DNA of 14,531 nt from JBFWQM01 sp050249455 (lineage in GTDB: Bacteria > Pseudomonadota > Alphaproteobacteria > MPNO01 > VGEU01), in assembly GCA_050249455.1 (NCBI GenBank), contig JBFWQM010000140.1, positions 1 through 14,531 on the forward strand. Direction: 5' to 3'. A program made the position numbers and the translations under genes. This document shows, piece by piece, positions 1 through 6,312 of this stretch. Positions within the stretch are counted from its first letter, which is position 1, and each line of letters starts with the position of its first letter. Below the pieces are notes generated by a model. The model was given only the letters and a program-made list of their open reading frames with translations, had not been told where the DNA came from and did not search any database.

Positions 1-774
1 GTGGACCACGTCACCAACGGCCGGTTCTGCCTCAACGTCGTGTGCGGCTGGTTCAAGGACGAGTTCGAGATGTTCAACGCCGGCTGGCTCGACCACGACG
101 AGCGCTACATCTACGGCGCCGAGTGGGTGGAACTGGTGCGTAAGCTGTGGTCGCATGACGGCGAGTTCGACTTCGAGGGACGCTACTTCCAGTCCAAGCG
201 CGCGTGGAGCGAGCCGAAGCCGATCCAGAAGCCGTTCCCGCCGATCATGAACGCCGGCGGCTCGTCGTCCGGCCAGCATTTTGCCGCCACCGTCGCCGAC
301 ATGAACTTCCTGATCCTGAAGGAGCAGAACTTCGAAGGCGGCAAGGCGCAGGTCGACAAGCTGAAGGCGATGGCGCGCGCCGCCGGCCGCGAGGTCCAGG
401 TGTGGATCCACGTCTATGTCGTCTGCCGCGACACCGAGGCGGAGGCCAAGCGCTACCTCGACTACTACGTGCGCGAGAAGGGCGACTACACCGCCGCCGA
501 CAACCTGCTGCGCATCTTCGGCATGCAGTCGGAGACGCTCGACCCCAAGGTGCTCGACCAGTTCCGCTTCCACTTCATCGCCGGCCATGGCGGCTACCCG
601 CTGGTCGGCACGCCGGCGCAGATCGTGGACGAGATCGACGTGCTGACACGGATGGGCGTCGACGGCTGCCTGATCTCGTGGGTCAACTACAAGGAAGAGC
701 TCGCGCAGTGGGTCGACCAGGTGCTGCCGCTGATGGAGCAGGCCGGCCAGCGCCGCAAGCTGATCGCGGCCTGA
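1..774 (+). CDS. LLM-class flavin-dependent monooxygenase, RutA-like (5' truncated by window edge)
   Basis: This is the C-terminal 257 residues of a luciferase-like (TIM-barrel) flavin monooxygenase. Family members use reduced FMN and O2, usually supplied by a separate flavin reductase, to oxygenate small organic substrates in the cytoplasm. Visible family features are the NGRFCLNVVCGW segment at about residues 6-17, matching the 'GRFG-N-V-GW' core of RutA, and the NAGGSSSGQHFAATVADMNF segment (about 84-103), matching the flavin-phosphate-binding loop. The first codon in the window is GTG, but it encodes an interior residue: relatives have roughly 100 or more residues before this point, including the barrel start. 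The frame is open to the left edge, so the gene begins outside. The stop is 4 nt before the next gene, so they are probably co-transcribed. RutA (pyrimidine oxygenase) is the closest group I recognise, but no other rut gene is visible, so the substrate is unknown. Confidence 0.9.
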   Translation: MDHVTNGRFCLNVVCGWFKDEFEMFNAGWLDHDERYIYGAEWVELVRKLWSHDGEFDFEGRYFQSKRAWSEPKPIQKPFPPIMNAGGSSSGQHFAATVADMNFLILKEQNFEGGKAQVDKLKAMARAAGREVQVWIHVYVVCRDTEAEAKRYLDYYVREKGDYTAADNLLRIFGMQSETLDPKVLDQFRFHFIAGHGGYPLVGTPAQIVDEIDVLTRMGVDGCLISWVNYKEELAQWVDQVLPLMEQAGQRRKLIAA

Positions 775-778
775 CGCC

Positions 779-1609
779 ATGGCGGATCCCGTGAAGAACG
801 TCGCGATGATCGGCCTCGGCCGCATGGGCCGGCCGATGGCGCGCCACCTCGCCGCGAAGGGCTTCTCCGTCGTCGGCTACGACGTCAGCGACGCCGCGCG
901 CAAGGCGGCGCAGGCCGACGGCATCGAGACCGCGTCGTCGCCGGCCGCGGCGGCGAAGAAATGCGACCTCGCCATCGTGGTCGTCGGCTTCGACGACGAG
1001 GTCGAGGCGGCGCTGTTCGGCAAGAACGGCGTCGTGGCCGCGGCGCCGAAGGGCGCCGTGGTGGCGGTCGCCTCCACCATCGCGCCGCGCACCATGAAGA
1101 AGCTTGGCGCGCGGTTCGACGGCACCGGCGTCACGCCGCTCGACATCCCGCTGTGCCGCGGCGAGCCGGCGGCGGAAGCCGGCAAGCTGCAGGTCATGGG
1201 CGGCGGCGACTCGGCGGCGTTCGAGCGCTGCCGCCCCGCGTTCGAGGCGTTCTCCGATGCCGTCCACCACGTCGGCGCGCTGGGCGCCGGCCAGGTCGGC
1301 AAGATGGTCAACAACCTGATCCTGTGGGCGTGCATTTCCGCCAACACGGAGGGGCTCAGGCTTGCCGGCGCGCTGGGCGTGCCCGCCGACGCGCTGCGCC
1401 TGGCGCTGCTCGATTCGAGCGCCAGCAACTGGGCGCTGGAGACGCAGATCGACCGCAACCCGATGCCGTGGGCGGAAAAGGACATGTCAATCGTGCTGGC
1501 AGAGGCGGACATCGCGCGGCTCAGCCTGCCGCTGTGTGGCGCCCTGAAGGAGGTCATCAAAGGCATCAAGATCGCCCGCGGCGAGGGCATGCCCGGGCAC
1601 GCCGACTGA
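779..1609 (+). CDS. NAD(P)-dependent beta-hydroxyacid dehydrogenase (3-hydroxyisobutyrate dehydrogenase family)
   Basis: A 276-residue cytoplasmic dehydrogenase, slightly shorter than typical family members (about 290-300). It would oxidise a beta-hydroxyacid, or reduce the matching semialdehyde, with NAD(P). The N-terminal Rossmann fold is clear: IGLGRMGRPMARHL at residues 11-24 holds the GxGxMG dinucleotide motif. The all-helical C-terminal domain has GQVGKMVNNL at 171-180, where Lys175 is the family's catalytic lysine and Asn179 a conserved partner. A KDMSIVL segment at 234-240 matches the family KDL substrate motif. The substrate loop is atypical: the usual D-x-P-V-S-G-G reads DIPLCRGEPAA (122-132), so the serine-glycine pair that contacts the carboxylate is replaced. 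ATG 779 lies 4 nt after the preceding stop, and the stop overlaps the next start by one base, so the gene sits inside an operon. Glyoxylate/succinic semialdehyde reductase or tartronate semialdehyde reductase are alternative substrates within the family. Confidence 0.9.
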   Translation: MADPVKNVAMIGLGRMGRPMARHLAAKGFSVVGYDVSDAARKAAQADGIETASSPAAAAKKCDLAIVVVGFDDEVEAALFGKNGVVAAAPKGAVVAVASTIAPRTMKKLGARFDGTGVTPLDIPLCRGEPAAEAGKLQVMGGGDSAAFERCRPAFEAFSDAVHHVGALGAGQVGKMVNNLILWACISANTEGLRLAGALGVPADALRLALLDSSASNWALETQIDRNPMPWAEKDMSIVLAEADIARLSLPLCGALKEVIKGIKIARGEGMPGHAD

Positions 1610-2487
1610 TGGCCGTTGCCGAGGTCGTCGCGGCCGCGAACAACCGCGACGTCACCGGCGAAAGCCCGCTGTGGTCGCCGGCCGAGGCGGCGCTCTACTG
1701 GGTCGACATCCGCCGCCCGGCGGTGTGGCGGCTCGATCCCGCCACCGGCGCGCAGGCGTCGTGGACGATGCCGTGCGAGGTCGGCTCGATCGGGCTGCGC
1801 GCCCGCGGCGGGCTGATCGTCGCGCTGCGCAGCGGCCTCCATGCGCTCGACACCGCGACAGGCGCCCTCGGCCTTCTGGTCGACCCGGAGCCCCGCCGAT
1901 CCGCCAACCGGCTCAACGACGGCAAGGTCGATCCCGCCGGCCGGTTCTGGGTCGGCACCGTGCAGGACCCCGATCCGCAACCGGTCGGGCGGCTCTATCG
2001 CATCGGCGGCGACCTTGCCGTCACGGCGGTCGCCGACGGCATCGCGATGCCCAACGCGCTGGCATTCTCGCGCGACGGCAGGCGGATGTATTTCGCCGAC
2101 TCGTTCACCCGCCGGATCGACGTCTACGACTTCGACCGCGCCACCGGCGCTGTCGCAAACCGGCGCACGTTCGCCACAGTGCCGGACGGGCAGGGGCTGC
2201 CCGACGGCGCGACGGTGGACGCCGAGGACTGCCTGTGGAACGCGCGCATCGGCGGCTGGGGCATCGACCGCTACGACCCCGATGGCCGGCTGATGCGCAC
2301 CATCCGGCTGCCGACCGAGCGGCCGACCAGCGTCGGCTTCGGCGGGCCGGACCTGGCGACGCTCTACATCACCACCGGGACCGCACGGCTCGACGCGGCG
2401 GCGCTCGCCGCGCAGCCGCTGGCCGGCGCGCTGCTCGCCCTCGATCCGGGCGTGCGGGGGCTTGCGGAGCCGGCGTTCGTCGGCTGA
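1609..2487 (+). CDS. SMP-30/gluconolactonase/LRE family lactone hydrolase
   Basis: A 292-residue six-bladed beta-propeller of the SMP-30/gluconolactonase family: metal-dependent enzymes that open sugar or other lactones. The metal ligands known from SMP-30 are all present: Glu18 in GESPLW, Asn149 in MPNALAFS and Asp199 in LPDGATVD. The substrate-contacting Arg101 and Asn103 (NRLNDGK) also fall at the same numbering as in SMP-30, and GRFWVGT (111-117) is a family signature. The enzyme should therefore be active, probably cytoplasmic because no signal peptide is seen. The ATG overlaps the last base of the upstream dehydrogenase stop (TGATG), which implies translational coupling. In this operon it could hydrolyse a lactone made by a Baeyer-Villiger-type flavin monooxygenase step and then feed the dehydrogenase. 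That order is inference. Sugar-acid lactones (xylono-, galactono-, gluconolactone) are equally possible. Confidence 0.92.
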   Translation: MAVAEVVAAANNRDVTGESPLWSPAEAALYWVDIRRPAVWRLDPATGAQASWTMPCEVGSIGLRARGGLIVALRSGLHALDTATGALGLLVDPEPRRSANRLNDGKVDPAGRFWVGTVQDPDPQPVGRLYRIGGDLAVTAVADGIAMPNALAFSRDGRRMYFADSFTRRIDVYDFDRATGAVANRRTFATVPDGQGLPDGATVDAEDCLWNARIGGWGIDRYDPDGRLMRTIRLPTERPTSVGFGGPDLATLYITTGTARLDAAALAAQPLAGALLALDPGVRGLAEPAFVG

Positions 2488-2506
2488 CACTGCATCCACG
2501 GCATTG

Positions 2507-2525
2507 CGGCGGCACAGAACCGCCG
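2507..2525 (+). other. Small hairpin just ahead of a ribosome binding site
   Basis: CGGCGG (2507-2512) and CCGCCG (2520-2525) form a perfect 6-bp stem with a 7-nt loop in the 49-nt gap between the lactone hydrolase and the second monooxygenase. It has no T-run, so it is not an intrinsic terminator. It ends 2 nt before the GGAGG ribosome binding site and could modulate translation or stability of the downstream part of the mRNA. A chance G+C-rich hairpin is also possible. Confidence 0.35.
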
Positions 2526-2527
2526 GT

Positions 2528-2532
2528 GGAGG
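2528..2532 (+). promoter_or_regulatory. Ribosome binding site fixing the start of the second LLM monooxygenase
   Basis: GGAGG lies 4 nt before ATG 2537. It decides the start, because the open frame extends upstream to 2462 without any other plausible initiation signal and that extension overlaps the lactone hydrolase gene. Confidence 0.7.
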
Positions 2533-2536
2533 CGAA

Positions 2537-3580
2537 ATGAAGTTCGGCATATTCGACTACATCGACCAGCGCGGCGAGCCGCTGGCGCAACTGTTCGACG
2601 AGCGCATGGCGCTGGTGCAGGCGGCGGAGGATGCCGGCTTCTACGGCTACCACCTGACCGAGCACCACGCGACGCCGTTGTCGACGACGCCGTCGCCGAC
2701 CGTCTACCTCGCCGCCGTGGCGCGCGAGACGACGCGCATCCGGCTCGGCACCCTGCTGTTCCTGCTGCCGCTCTACAATCCCTACCGGCTGCTCGAGGAA
2801 CTCCTGATGCTCGACAGCCTGAGCCACGGCCGGCTCGACATCGGCGTCGGGCGCGGCATCTCGCCGCACGAGTTCGACGCGCTCGGCGTCAGCTTCGACG
2901 AGGTGCAGGAGCGCTACGACGAGGTGTTCGAGGTGCTCTACCAGGGCCTGACGAAGGACCGCCTGTCCCATGCCGGCGCGCGCTACCGCTACGACAACGT
3001 GCCGGTGGTGATGCAGCCGGCGCAACGCCCGCACCCGCCGCTGTGGTACGGCCTGCGCGGCGAGCACGGCCCGGCGTTCGCCGCGCGCTACGGCATGAAC
3101 GGCGTGACGCTGGGCGGCAACGAGCGGATCGCGGGGATCATCGCGGCGTTCCGCGCCGCCTGGACGGAGCATGCCGCCGAACGCGCCACCCGCGTCGCGC
3201 CGGTCGCGGATCCATTGGCCGGGGCGATGCGGGCGATGGTGGTCGCCGACAGCGACGCCGAGGCCGAGCGCATCGCGCGGCCGGCCTACGAGAAGTGGTT
3301 CGACAGCCTGGTCTGGCTGTGGCGCGAGAACGGCACCATGCCGCCGATCGCGCTGTCGGCCGACTATGACGCGGCCCGCGCCGCCGGCTCCCTGGTGGTC
3401 GGCGGCCCCGACACGGTGCGGCGGGAGCTGGTGGCCCAGGCCCGCCAGTGCGGCTTCAACTACCTGGTGCTGCAGCTCGCCTTCGGCACCCTCGGCCATG
3501 CCCGCGAGATGCGCTCGCTGGCGCTGTTCCGCGACGAGGTGATGCCGGCGCTGCGCGAGGCCGTACCGGTCCCCGCCTGA
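2537..3580 (+). CDS. LLM-class flavin-dependent oxidoreductase (bacterial luciferase-like)
   Basis: A 347-residue full-length luciferase-like monooxygenase, of a different subgroup from the one at the window start. It opens with MKFGIFDYID, the first barrel strand, followed by the characteristic AEDAGFYGYHLTEHH segment (residues 30-44), where the TEHH histidines belong to the active-site/flavin region. IRLGTLLFLLPLYNPYRLLEELLMLDSLSHGRLDIGVGRG (about 68-107) is the most conserved block of the family. The C-terminal VGGPDTVRREL (288-298) matches the phosphate-loop/helix region. It presumably binds FMNH2 from a separate reductase and oxygenates an unknown small organic substrate. The start at ATG 2537 is supported by GGAGG and by the exact family N-terminus. 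It follows the lactone hydrolase by 49 nt, so it is probably the last gene of the four-gene catabolic operon. Annotation as alkanal monooxygenase would be over-precise. Confidence 0.92.
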   Translation: MKFGIFDYIDQRGEPLAQLFDERMALVQAAEDAGFYGYHLTEHHATPLSTTPSPTVYLAAVARETTRIRLGTLLFLLPLYNPYRLLEELLMLDSLSHGRLDIGVGRGISPHEFDALGVSFDEVQERYDEVFEVLYQGLTKDRLSHAGARYRYDNVPVVMQPAQRPHPPLWYGLRGEHGPAFAARYGMNGVTLGGNERIAGIIAAFRAAWTEHAAERATRVAPVADPLAGAMRAMVVADSDAEAERIARPAYEKWFDSLVWLWRENGTMPPIALSADYDAARAAGSLVVGGPDTVRRELVAQARQCGFNYLVLQLAFGTLGHAREMRSLALFRDEVMPALREAVPVPA

Positions 3581-3604
3581 GGCGCCGTCCCCGGCAAGCT
3601 GCGG

Positions 3605-3628
3605 TTAACCATTCGGCTGTATCGAATG
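3605..3628 (+). promoter_or_regulatory. Candidate CtrA half-site and inverted repeat upstream of the receiver gene
   Basis: The 80-nt gap before the receiver gene contains TTAACCAT (3605-3612), the alphaproteobacterial CtrA half-site, within a GGTTAACC palindrome (3603-3610). Overlapping it is a perfect 6-bp inverted repeat, CATTCG (3610-3615) and CGAATG (3623-3628), with a 7-nt spacer. These AT-containing motifs stand out in a G+C-rich background. I infer a promoter/operator for the receiver gene. CtrA binding is only a motif match. Confidence 0.35.
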
Positions 3629-3660
3629 TCGTCGCAGTGGACCGAGGAGCCCCGGCCGGA

Positions 3661-4041
3661 ATGGCGCGCGTGCTGGTGATCGACGACGAGGTGGACATGC
3701 GGCGGCTGCTGGCCGCCGGCCTGGGTTCGGACGGCCACACGGTGTACGAGGCCGCGGACGGGGTCGAAGGGACCGCCTTGCTCGGCCTGCATCCGGTCGA
3801 CGTCGTGATCACCGACATCCTGATGCCCAACAAGGAAGGCATCGAGACGATCATCGAGCTGCGCAAGACCCGTCCCGGGCTCAAGATCGTCGCGATGTCG
3901 GGCGGCGGCATCATGAGCGGCGCGGACGCGCTGCGCGTGGCGCGCAGCCTCGGCGCCCATGCGACCCTGCGCAAGCCGTTCCGCATCGCAGACCTGCGCC
4001 GCGTCGTCGCGGCCTGCCTGGAGGACGGGCGGGCGCCGTAG
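3661..4041 (+). CDS. Stand-alone CheY-like response regulator receiver
   Basis: A 126-residue single-domain receiver with no output domain. The acidic pocket is Asp8-Asp9 (VLVIDDE), the phospho-acceptor is Asp52 (VVITDILMP), the switch Ser80 is in the VAMSGG segment, and the conserved lysine is Lys105 (LRKPF). All residues needed for phosphorylation are therefore present. It would act in the cytoplasm through protein-protein contacts, as CheY, DivK or CpdR do, not by binding DNA. No histidine kinase is visible in the window. ATG 3661 was chosen because MARVLVIDDE is the normal receiver N-terminus and GAGGAG (3644-3649) lies upstream. The 11-nt spacing is somewhat long. The open frame continues upstream into the preceding monooxygenase gene but has no receiver-like residues there. 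It is separated by 80 nt from the operon to its left and probably has its own promoter. Its partner kinase and output are unknown. Confidence 0.93.
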   Translation: MARVLVIDDEVDMRRLLAAGLGSDGHTVYEAADGVEGTALLGLHPVDVVITDILMPNKEGIETIIELRKTRPGLKIVAMSGGGIMSGADALRVARSLGAHATLRKPFRIADLRRVVAACLEDGRAP

Positions 4042-4118
4042 CCGGCGGCCCGCCGCGCGAATCGGCTGCGCTTCGGCGAAATCGCGCCGAATCGCCGCAC
4101 GCGCTATGACTCCCCGCC

Positions 4119-4772
4119 ATGAGCGACCATCGGCGTCACGAATTCCTCGTCGTCGGGTCCACGCTCGACGAGTCGGCTATCCGCGTCCTGCGGGGACTTT
4201 ACCCGTGCGCGCGCATTGCCGCCGACAGGCTTCTCGACCTCGACGGGGCGACCGACCCGGAGGCCCTGCTGGATCGCTGGTTCGACGTCCATCTCGGCGC
4301 GGACGGCGACGCCGGACGGATGCTCGCGCTGCGGGTTCCCTTCGCCGCCGTGGACCCCAGCGCGGCCGCGGCCTATTGCGCCGGCGCGAGCCTCGCGTTG
4401 CGGCCGACCCGCCGCCACCTGGTGGTGGAGTTCCGCGCGACGGCGGATGCCGCGGCTCCTGCCGACGCGGCGCGGCTTGCGGGGCTGCGCGAGGACCTTG
4501 CGGCAGGCGACCTGCGGCCGCTCTACCTCGGATGGCTGGGCGCGGCGCAATCCGGCGCGCTTCCGGGCGCCGCGGTGGAGCCGCCGCGGCCGGAACGGCT
4601 CGATGCGCCGACGCCGGCGCAGGCGGCGCTTGCCGCGTTCCTGTCGCTCGATCCCGACCTGGCGGCCGCGGCCGGCCGCGCGGCGCGGCGGCCGCGCACC
4701 GTCGCGGCGCTGCGCGAGGCCGCCCAGCGGATCGCGTCCCGCCGCCGCCGGCCGGCGCCCGCGGCCGCCTGA
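4119..4772 (+). CDS. Uncharacterised 217-residue protein
   Basis: I cannot assign a function. The protein appears cytoplasmic: no signal peptide and no membrane segment. Residues about 118-145 (ARLAGLREDLAAGDLRPLYLGW...) followed by a VEPPRPERL segment (153-161) and an AALAAFLSLDPDLAAAA stretch (169-185) resemble the C-terminal part of a recurrent uncharacterised proteobacterial family with an 'LR-LAAGDLR-LYLGWL...EPP-P' pattern. That resemblance is from memory and untested. The N-terminal half is D/R/A-rich without recognisable motifs. The last 35 residues (about 183-217) are Arg/Ala/Pro-rich and basic, possibly a disordered nucleic-acid-binding tail. Codon usage matches the neighbours and the third-position G+C bias supports real coding. 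ATG 4119 has no clear Shine-Dalgarno. The gene ends head-on against the efflux operon with only 4 nt between the two stop codons. It may share a transcript with the receiver gene 77 nt upstream. Confidence 0.7.
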   Translation: MSDHRRHEFLVVGSTLDESAIRVLRGLYPCARIAADRLLDLDGATDPEALLDRWFDVHLGADGDAGRMLALRVPFAAVDPSAAAAYCAGASLALRPTRRHLVVEFRATADAAAPADAARLAGLREDLAAGDLRPLYLGWLGAAQSGALPGAAVEPPRPERLDAPTPAQAALAAFLSLDPDLAAAAGRAARRPRTVAALREAAQRIASRRRRPAPAAA

Positions 4773-4780
4773 CCGGTCAG
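4769..4780. other. 12-bp perfect palindrome holding two convergent stop codons
   Basis: CTGACCGGTCAG is its own reverse complement. The TGA of the uncharacterised gene (4770-4772, + strand) and the TGA of the emrB-like gene (4777-4779, - strand) sit symmetrically in it, 4 nt apart. There is no separate terminator, so the two convergent transcripts must run into each other or end at this short hairpin-capable site. Confidence 0.6.
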
Positions 4781-6312
4781 TCGATCACGGTTTCCACGCC
4801 CGCCGTCCGCGGCGGCCGGCGCAGCAGCAGCAGCATCGGCACCATCGCCAGCGTGACCAGCAGCATGAGCTGGAAGTCGCCCAGGTAGGCGATCATCGCC
4901 GCCTGGCGCGTCACCTCGCCGTTGAGCGCGGCAAGCCCCGCGGCGGTGGCCGGGTCCCACGCCGGCGGCAGGGTCTGCATCAGCGGGTTGAGCGGGCTGA
5001 CATGCTCGGCCAGCCGGGCGTGGTTGGCCTGCGTGCCGGCGGCGAGCGCTGCGACGACGGCGGAGATGCCGATGCTGGAGCCGATGTTGCGCATCAGGCT
5101 GAACAGCGCCGTGCCCTCGGTGCGGAACCGAGCATCGAGCGTGCTGAAGGTCAGGGTACTCAGCGGCACGAAGATGAAGCCGAGGCCGAGGCCCTGCACG
5201 AAGCCGCTGCGCACGATGTCGAACGGCGCGATGTCGGCGGTGAACCCCGCCATCTCCCACAGCGACTGGGCGGTCAGCGCGAGGCCGCCCAGGATCAGCA
5301 GCCGCGCATCGACCCGGCCGACCAGCCGGCCGACCACGGCCATCGCGATCATGGTGCCCAGACCGCGCGGCGCCAGCACGTAGCCCGTCGTCTCCACCGG
5401 GTAGCCGAGCAGACTCTGCAGGAACGTCGGCAGCAGCGCCATCGTCGCCAGCAGCACGACGCCGACGACGAAGATCAGCGCCAGGCCGACCACCAGGTTG
5501 CGGTCGGCGAACAGCCGCCGGTCGATGAACGTGCCGTCGGCGGTGAAGGTGTGGACCAGGAAAAGATAGAGGCAGAGGCCGGCCAGCGTCGCCTCGACCA
5601 CGATCTCGGTGGCCGAGAACCAGTCGAGCGTCTCGCCGCGGTCCAGCATCATCTGCAGCGCGCCGATGGCGAGGCTCAGCAGCGCGAAGCCGGTGACGTC
5701 GAAGCGCCGGCGCAAATCGCGCCCCGTCTCCGGCAGGAACGCCAGGATGCCGGCCAGCGCCAGCAGGCCGAACGGCAGGTTGATGTAGAACACCCAGCGC
5801 CAGTCGTAGGCCTCGGTCAGCCAGCCGCCCAGGGTCGGGCCGACGACCGGGCCGACCATCACGCCGACGCCCCACAGCGCCATCGCCGAGCCGTGGCGCT
5901 CCTTCGGGTAGGTGTCGAGCAGCACCGACTGCGACAGCGGCACCAGCCCGGCGCCGAACGCGCCCTGCAGCAGGCGGAACAGCACGATCTCCTCCAGCGA
6001 GGTCGCTGCGCCGCACAGCATGGAGGCGACGGTAAACCCGGCGACCGCGACGGCGAACACCTGCTTGCGGCCGAACCGCGCGGCCAGGTAGCCGGTCGCC
6101 GGCGTCACGATCGCCGCCGCCACGATGTAGGAGGTGAGCACCCAGGCGATCTGGTCCTGCGTCGCCGACATGCTGCCCTGCATGTGCGGCAGCGCGACGT
6201 TGGCGATGGTGGTGTCGATCGCCTGCATGATCGTAGCCAGCATGATCGACACGGTGATCAGCCCGCGCCGCGCGCCCTCCGCCGGCGCGGATCCGGCCGC
6301 GGCGGGGGTCAT
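4777..6312 (-). CDS. emrB: EmrB-type multidrug efflux pump (DHA2 family, 14 TM, MFS)
   Basis: A 511-residue inner-membrane drug:H+ antiporter of the DHA2 (EmrB/QacA) group. Family motifs, in order: IDTTIANVALP (residues 32-42, motif D1 with Asp33), GYLAARFGRKQ (74-84, motif A of the loop between TM2 and TM3), RLLQG (113-117, motif B), and GVGVMVGPVVGPTLGGWL (148-165, the antiporter motif C). LPTFLQSLLGYPVETTGYVLAPRG in the middle is typical of EmrB. Length and hydrophobicity fit 14 TM helices. It would pair with the adjacent HlyD-type adaptor and an outer-membrane channel encoded elsewhere to export hydrophobic or phenolic compounds. The ATG (6312-6310) overlaps the adaptor's stop in an ATGA arrangement, so translation is coupled. 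The open frame extends about 177 codons further upstream across the adaptor gene; that part is a shadow. The substrate is not predictable. Confidence 0.95.
   Translation of the reverse strand: MTPAAAGSAPAEGARRGLITVSIMLATIMQAIDTTIANVALPHMQGSMSATQDQIAWVLTSYIVAAAIVTPATGYLAARFGRKQVFAVAVAGFTVASMLCGAATSLEEIVLFRLLQGAFGAGLVPLSQSVLLDTYPKERHGSAMALWGVGVMVGPVVGPTLGGWLTEAYDWRWVFYINLPFGLLALAGILAFLPETGRDLRRRFDVTGFALLSLAIGALQMMLDRGETLDWFSATEIVVEATLAGLCLYLFLVHTFTADGTFIDRRLFADRNLVVGLALIFVVGVVLLATMALLPTFLQSLLGYPVETTGYVLAPRGLGTMIAMAVVGRLVGRVDARLLILGGLALTAQSLWEMAGFTADIAPFDIVRSGFVQGLGLGFIFVPLSTLTFSTLDARFRTEGTALFSLMRNIGSSIGISAVVAALAAGTQANHARLAEHVSPLNPLMQTLPPAWDPATAAGLAALNGEVTRQAAMIAYLGDFQLMLLVTLAMVPMLLLLRRPPRTAGVETVID

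Noticed and set aside
1..774. GTG at base 1 as the true start of the first monooxygenase
   Set aside because: The protein begins in the middle of a conserved family block and lacks the first part of the barrel, so the window edge cuts the gene.
877..2550. 557-codon open frame on the minus strand opposite the dehydrogenase and lactone hydrolase genes
   Set aside because: Arg/Ala/Pro/His-rich translation without any family motif. It is antisense to two genes with clear catalytic residues, and is the usual stop-poor shadow in about 70% G+C DNA.
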